Below are positions 62,069-64,000 of a stretch of DNA of 64,000 bases, piece by piece; the stretch's first letter is position 1; each line of letters begins with the position of its first letter. The position numbers and the translations under genes were made by a program. Origin of the DNA: an uncultured Bacteroides sp. (lineage in GTDB: Bacteria > Bacteroidota > Bacteroidia > Bacteroidales > Bacteroidaceae); NCBI GenBank assembly GCA_900555635.1, contig USLU01000013.1, forward strand, positions 1 through 64,000, given 5' to 3'. The notes beneath the pieces were generated by a model, which was given only the letters and a program-made list of their open reading frames with translations, had not been told where the DNA came from and made no database searches.

Positions 62069-63316
62069 ATGGAAAATAAAATGCAGACATGGAAATGGTT
62101 GGCTTTTTTTGTAGCAATATGTTTCCTGTCTGATACTTCATACGCGCAACAATACACTTATGCAAGTTATCCGGAGAGCCATTCGGACACAACTTCTTTT
62201 GCGCAACGCTTTATTCAAAGAATCGGAATAGAAGGCCGTACCGGATACATCTTCCCTACCAATCCTTTCCTGAAAGGCGATAATTATCAAGGTAAAGAAA
62301 TGAAAAACACCTTTTCCGGACACTTGAAATACTCATTCCAGGTTCGCCCTAATACAGCCGCCGACAAAGCTTACATCGGAGCATATCAAGGAGTGGGCGT
62401 AGGTTACTTTAACTTCGGCAACCGGGAGGAATTAGGAAATCCTTTCGGAGTCTACCTGTTCCAAGGCGGACGTATTGCACAATTCTCTCCCCGACTATCT
62501 CTCAATTATGAATGGAACTTCGGCGCATCGTTCGGTTGGAAACCTTACAATGAAAATTATAATACTTCAAATAAGTTAATCGGATCGAAAGTCAATGCTT
62601 ATCTGAATGCTAATCTGTACCTGAACTGGACGCTCTCACCTAAATTCGATTTAATGATTGGAGCCACCGGAAGTCACTTTTCCAACGGTAATACCCAATA
62701 CCCCAATTCAGGTCTGAATACAGTAGATTGCAAAATAGGATTGGTATATAACTTCAACCGCCAAGCAGATGAACTTGTCAAATCCTGGCAGCGTCCTATC
62801 GTTCCACCGTTTCCGCGGCACGTAAGCTACGACTTAACCTTATTCGGTTCGTGGCGCAAGAAAGCCGTAGATGTATCCGGAGGTCAAGTTCCTGCACCGG
62901 GCACCTACGCAGTAATGGGATTCAGCTTTGCACCGATGTATAACTTTGGTTATAAGTTCCGTGCCGGAGTAGCACTTGATGGAGTGTATGACCATAGCGC
63001 TAACATTAAACAAGAATACAATGGAGAAGATGGCTTCACTGTTCCTTCCGCCCTCAAGCAAATGGCTCTGGGAATATCTGCACGCGGTGAATTCGTGATG
63101 CCCTACTTCACAATAGGTATCGGTATGGGAGCCAATATCCTGCACAACGGAGATGATCTAAAATCATTCTACCAAATACTGGCACTTAAAATAGACGTAT
63201 CACGTAACACCTATCTACACATCGGATATAACCTCAAGGACTTCCATGAGCCTAATTATCTGATGTTAGGACTGGGATACCGATTCAATAACAAGCGCCC
63301 CCGTTTACTACATTGA
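62069..63316 (+). CDS. Outer-membrane PagL-like acyloxyacyl hydrolase (415 aa)
   Basis: A signal peptide (about 1-27, cut near SYAQQ) precedes a beta-barrel protein ending with an aromatic residue pattern GLGYRFNNKRPRLLH. The stretch MIGATGSHFSNGNTQYPNSG includes the His-x-Ser-Asn active-site pattern of PagL-type lipid A 3-O-deacylases; the full length is longer than PagL, with a second barrel-like half (residues about 250-415). It could trim lipid A acyl chains in the outer membrane. An alternative start is Met5. Confidence 0.75.
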   Translation: MENKMQTWKWLAFFVAICFLSDTSYAQQYTYASYPESHSDTTSFAQRFIQRIGIEGRTGYIFPTNPFLKGDNYQGKEMKNTFSGHLKYSFQVRPNTAADKAYIGAYQGVGVGYFNFGNREELGNPFGVYLFQGGRIAQFSPRLSLNYEWNFGASFGWKPYNENYNTSNKLIGSKVNAYLNANLYLNWTLSPKFDLMIGATGSHFSNGNTQYPNSGLNTVDCKIGLVYNFNRQADELVKSWQRPIVPPFPRHVSYDLTLFGSWRKKAVDVSGGQVPAPGTYAVMGFSFAPMYNFGYKFRAGVALDGVYDHSANIKQEYNGEDGFTVPSALKQMALGISARGEFVMPYFTIGIGMGANILHNGDDLKSFYQILALKIDVSRNTYLHIGYNLKDFHEPNYLMLGLGYRFNNKRPRLLH

Positions 63317-63629
63317 TTGAAATTATAGAATAAAATCTGTATTAATAAGAGGCTATATTAAGATAAGCCTAAAAGAAAAGCTCCATAAACACTTAGTTTA
63401 CAGAGCTTTCTTGGTACTCGAAGCGGGTACAACACCCATGTTTTTGCAGGAAAACAAAAGAAAACAAAAGTGGCTATTTATATTGATTATCTGATATTTA
63501 CACCAATTATCAATTGCATTTAGTTTCTTAAAAAAATAACTATTTAGACAATTAGTACACTTTTAGTACACCTTGAAGAAAATAAAATAGTATATTTGCA
63601 ACTAAAGGAAAATTAGAAAATATACAAGT
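63317..63629. other. Gap with hairpin, possible recombination site and integrase promoter
   Basis: AAAGCTC (63377-63383) and GAGCTTT (63403-63409), with inner TAAAC/GTTTA, form a hairpin after the outer-membrane gene. GTAC-flanked CTCGAAGCGG at 63414-63430 resembles tRNA-like or attachment-site sequence but I find no tRNA. Direct repeats TTAGTACAC at 63552-63560 and 63563-63571 (11-bp period) precede a -7 box TATATTTG (63591-63598) for the recombinase. Confidence 0.5.
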
Positions 63630-64000
63630 ATGGCAAAACTGGAGAACAAGACTAAAGAGAATCCGAAATTAGAGCAAAGTTTACTTAAAGATGGAAGAAT
63701 AAGCCTGTATTTAGAATACTATTTAGGTAGAACCGAAGAACCTGCTTTAGATGAATATGGAGAGCAAATCTATTATATAGGTGGGAAAATGGACGGTAAA
63801 CCTAAATTTATAATCAAGCACAACAGGAAAAAAGAGAATCTTAATTTGTATTTAATAGATAAACCAAGAACGCCAATAGAAAGACAGGCAAATAAGGAAA
63901 CTCTTGAATTAGCGGTAAAAATTAGACAAGAACGCGAACAGGAACTTAAAGAAGGAAAAACAGGATATAGACTAAAGGCAAAGGCTATCAACTTCTTTGA
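63630..64000 (+). CDS. Tyrosine recombinase/integrase, N-terminal part (cut by window end)
   Basis: An ATG at 63630 opens a frame that runs past the window edge (at least 123 codons). The start MAKLENKTKENPKLEQSLLK with ISLYLEYYLG, then IDKPRTPIERQANKETLELA followed by VKIRQEREQELKEGKTGYRL, is the arm-binding and start of the SAM-like domain of Bacteroides phage/ICE tyrosine recombinases. The catalytic domain lies outside the window. An integrase here suggests an element begins at this border. Confidence 0.85.
   Translation, partial: MAKLENKTKENPKLEQSLLKDGRISLYLEYYLGRTEEPALDEYGEQIYYIGGKMDGKPKFIIKHNRKKENLNLYLIDKPRTPIERQANKETLELAVKIRQEREQELKEGKTGYRLKAKAINFF

Noticed and set aside
63411..63440. 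tRNA gene as integration target
   Set aside because: CTCGAAGCGGGTAC looks like an acceptor/T-arm segment, but there is no GTTCGA T-loop and no cloverleaf can be drawn.

Overview
The window is chromosomal DNA of a Bacteroides-type bacterium (order Bacteroidales). The evidence is SusC/SusD pairs with glycoside hydrolases, an ECF-sigma/FecR/STN-SusC signalling set, paired RHS proteins with a DUF6443-like domain, promoters of the Bacteroides kind (TAnnTTTG at -7, often without a clear -33 box), and a rhamnose operon in the gene order described for Bacteroides thetaiotaomicron.

Region 1 (1-15.2 kb) is an AT-rich accessory island. Almost all its genes lie on the minus strand and read away from an S24-type repressor (14446-15222). 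In transcription order they are: two near-identical tail-tube-like proteins with a small Lys-rich peptide between them, a tail-assembly-chaperone-like protein, a pair of secreted RHS/YD-repeat proteins (997 and 1202 aa, the second with a variable C-terminal domain), a run of small lipoproteins and membrane-anchored proteins that look like immunity genes, and a membrane/coiled-coil protein of the kind seen near phage lysis genes. Three 19-bp palindromes, ATACT-N9-AGTAT, sit in the divergent promoter region. I see no capsid, terminase, sheath, baseplate or tape-measure gene. The island also holds a duplicated RHS tip/immunity start, REP-like palindromes with two decayed REP-type transposase remnants, and two unusual repeat arrays (22-bp and 11-bp period).

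Region 2 (15.2-23.3 kb) has a TolB-like propeller protein, an AraC-type regulator (rhaR) and the L-rhamnose catabolic operon rhaB-rhaA-rhaT-rhaD-fucO (called rhaKIPAO in Bacteroides).

Region 3 (23.4-51.1 kb) is a polysaccharide utilisation locus: GH106, two GH92, two GH78, one SGNH esterase, two SusC/SusD pairs, and an ECF sigma/FecR pair. A likely antisense sRNA lies in the leader of the STN-type susC. Enzymes release rhamnose (and probably mannose) outside the cytoplasm, SusCD pairs import oligosaccharides, and the rha operon degrades rhamnose to DHAP and lactaldehyde, which is reduced to propanediol.

Region 4 (51.1-61.9 kb) starts with a 1.1-kb stretch of decayed gene fragments. Next is an arginine/proline cluster (argR, GNAT, argG, PspC, argC, argD, proC), then a cupin regulator with an acyl-CoA synthetase, and a GH20 hexosaminidase. 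Region 5 (61.9-64 kb) has a PagL-like outer-membrane protein and the start of a tyrosine recombinase that runs off the window, suggesting another mobile element begins there.
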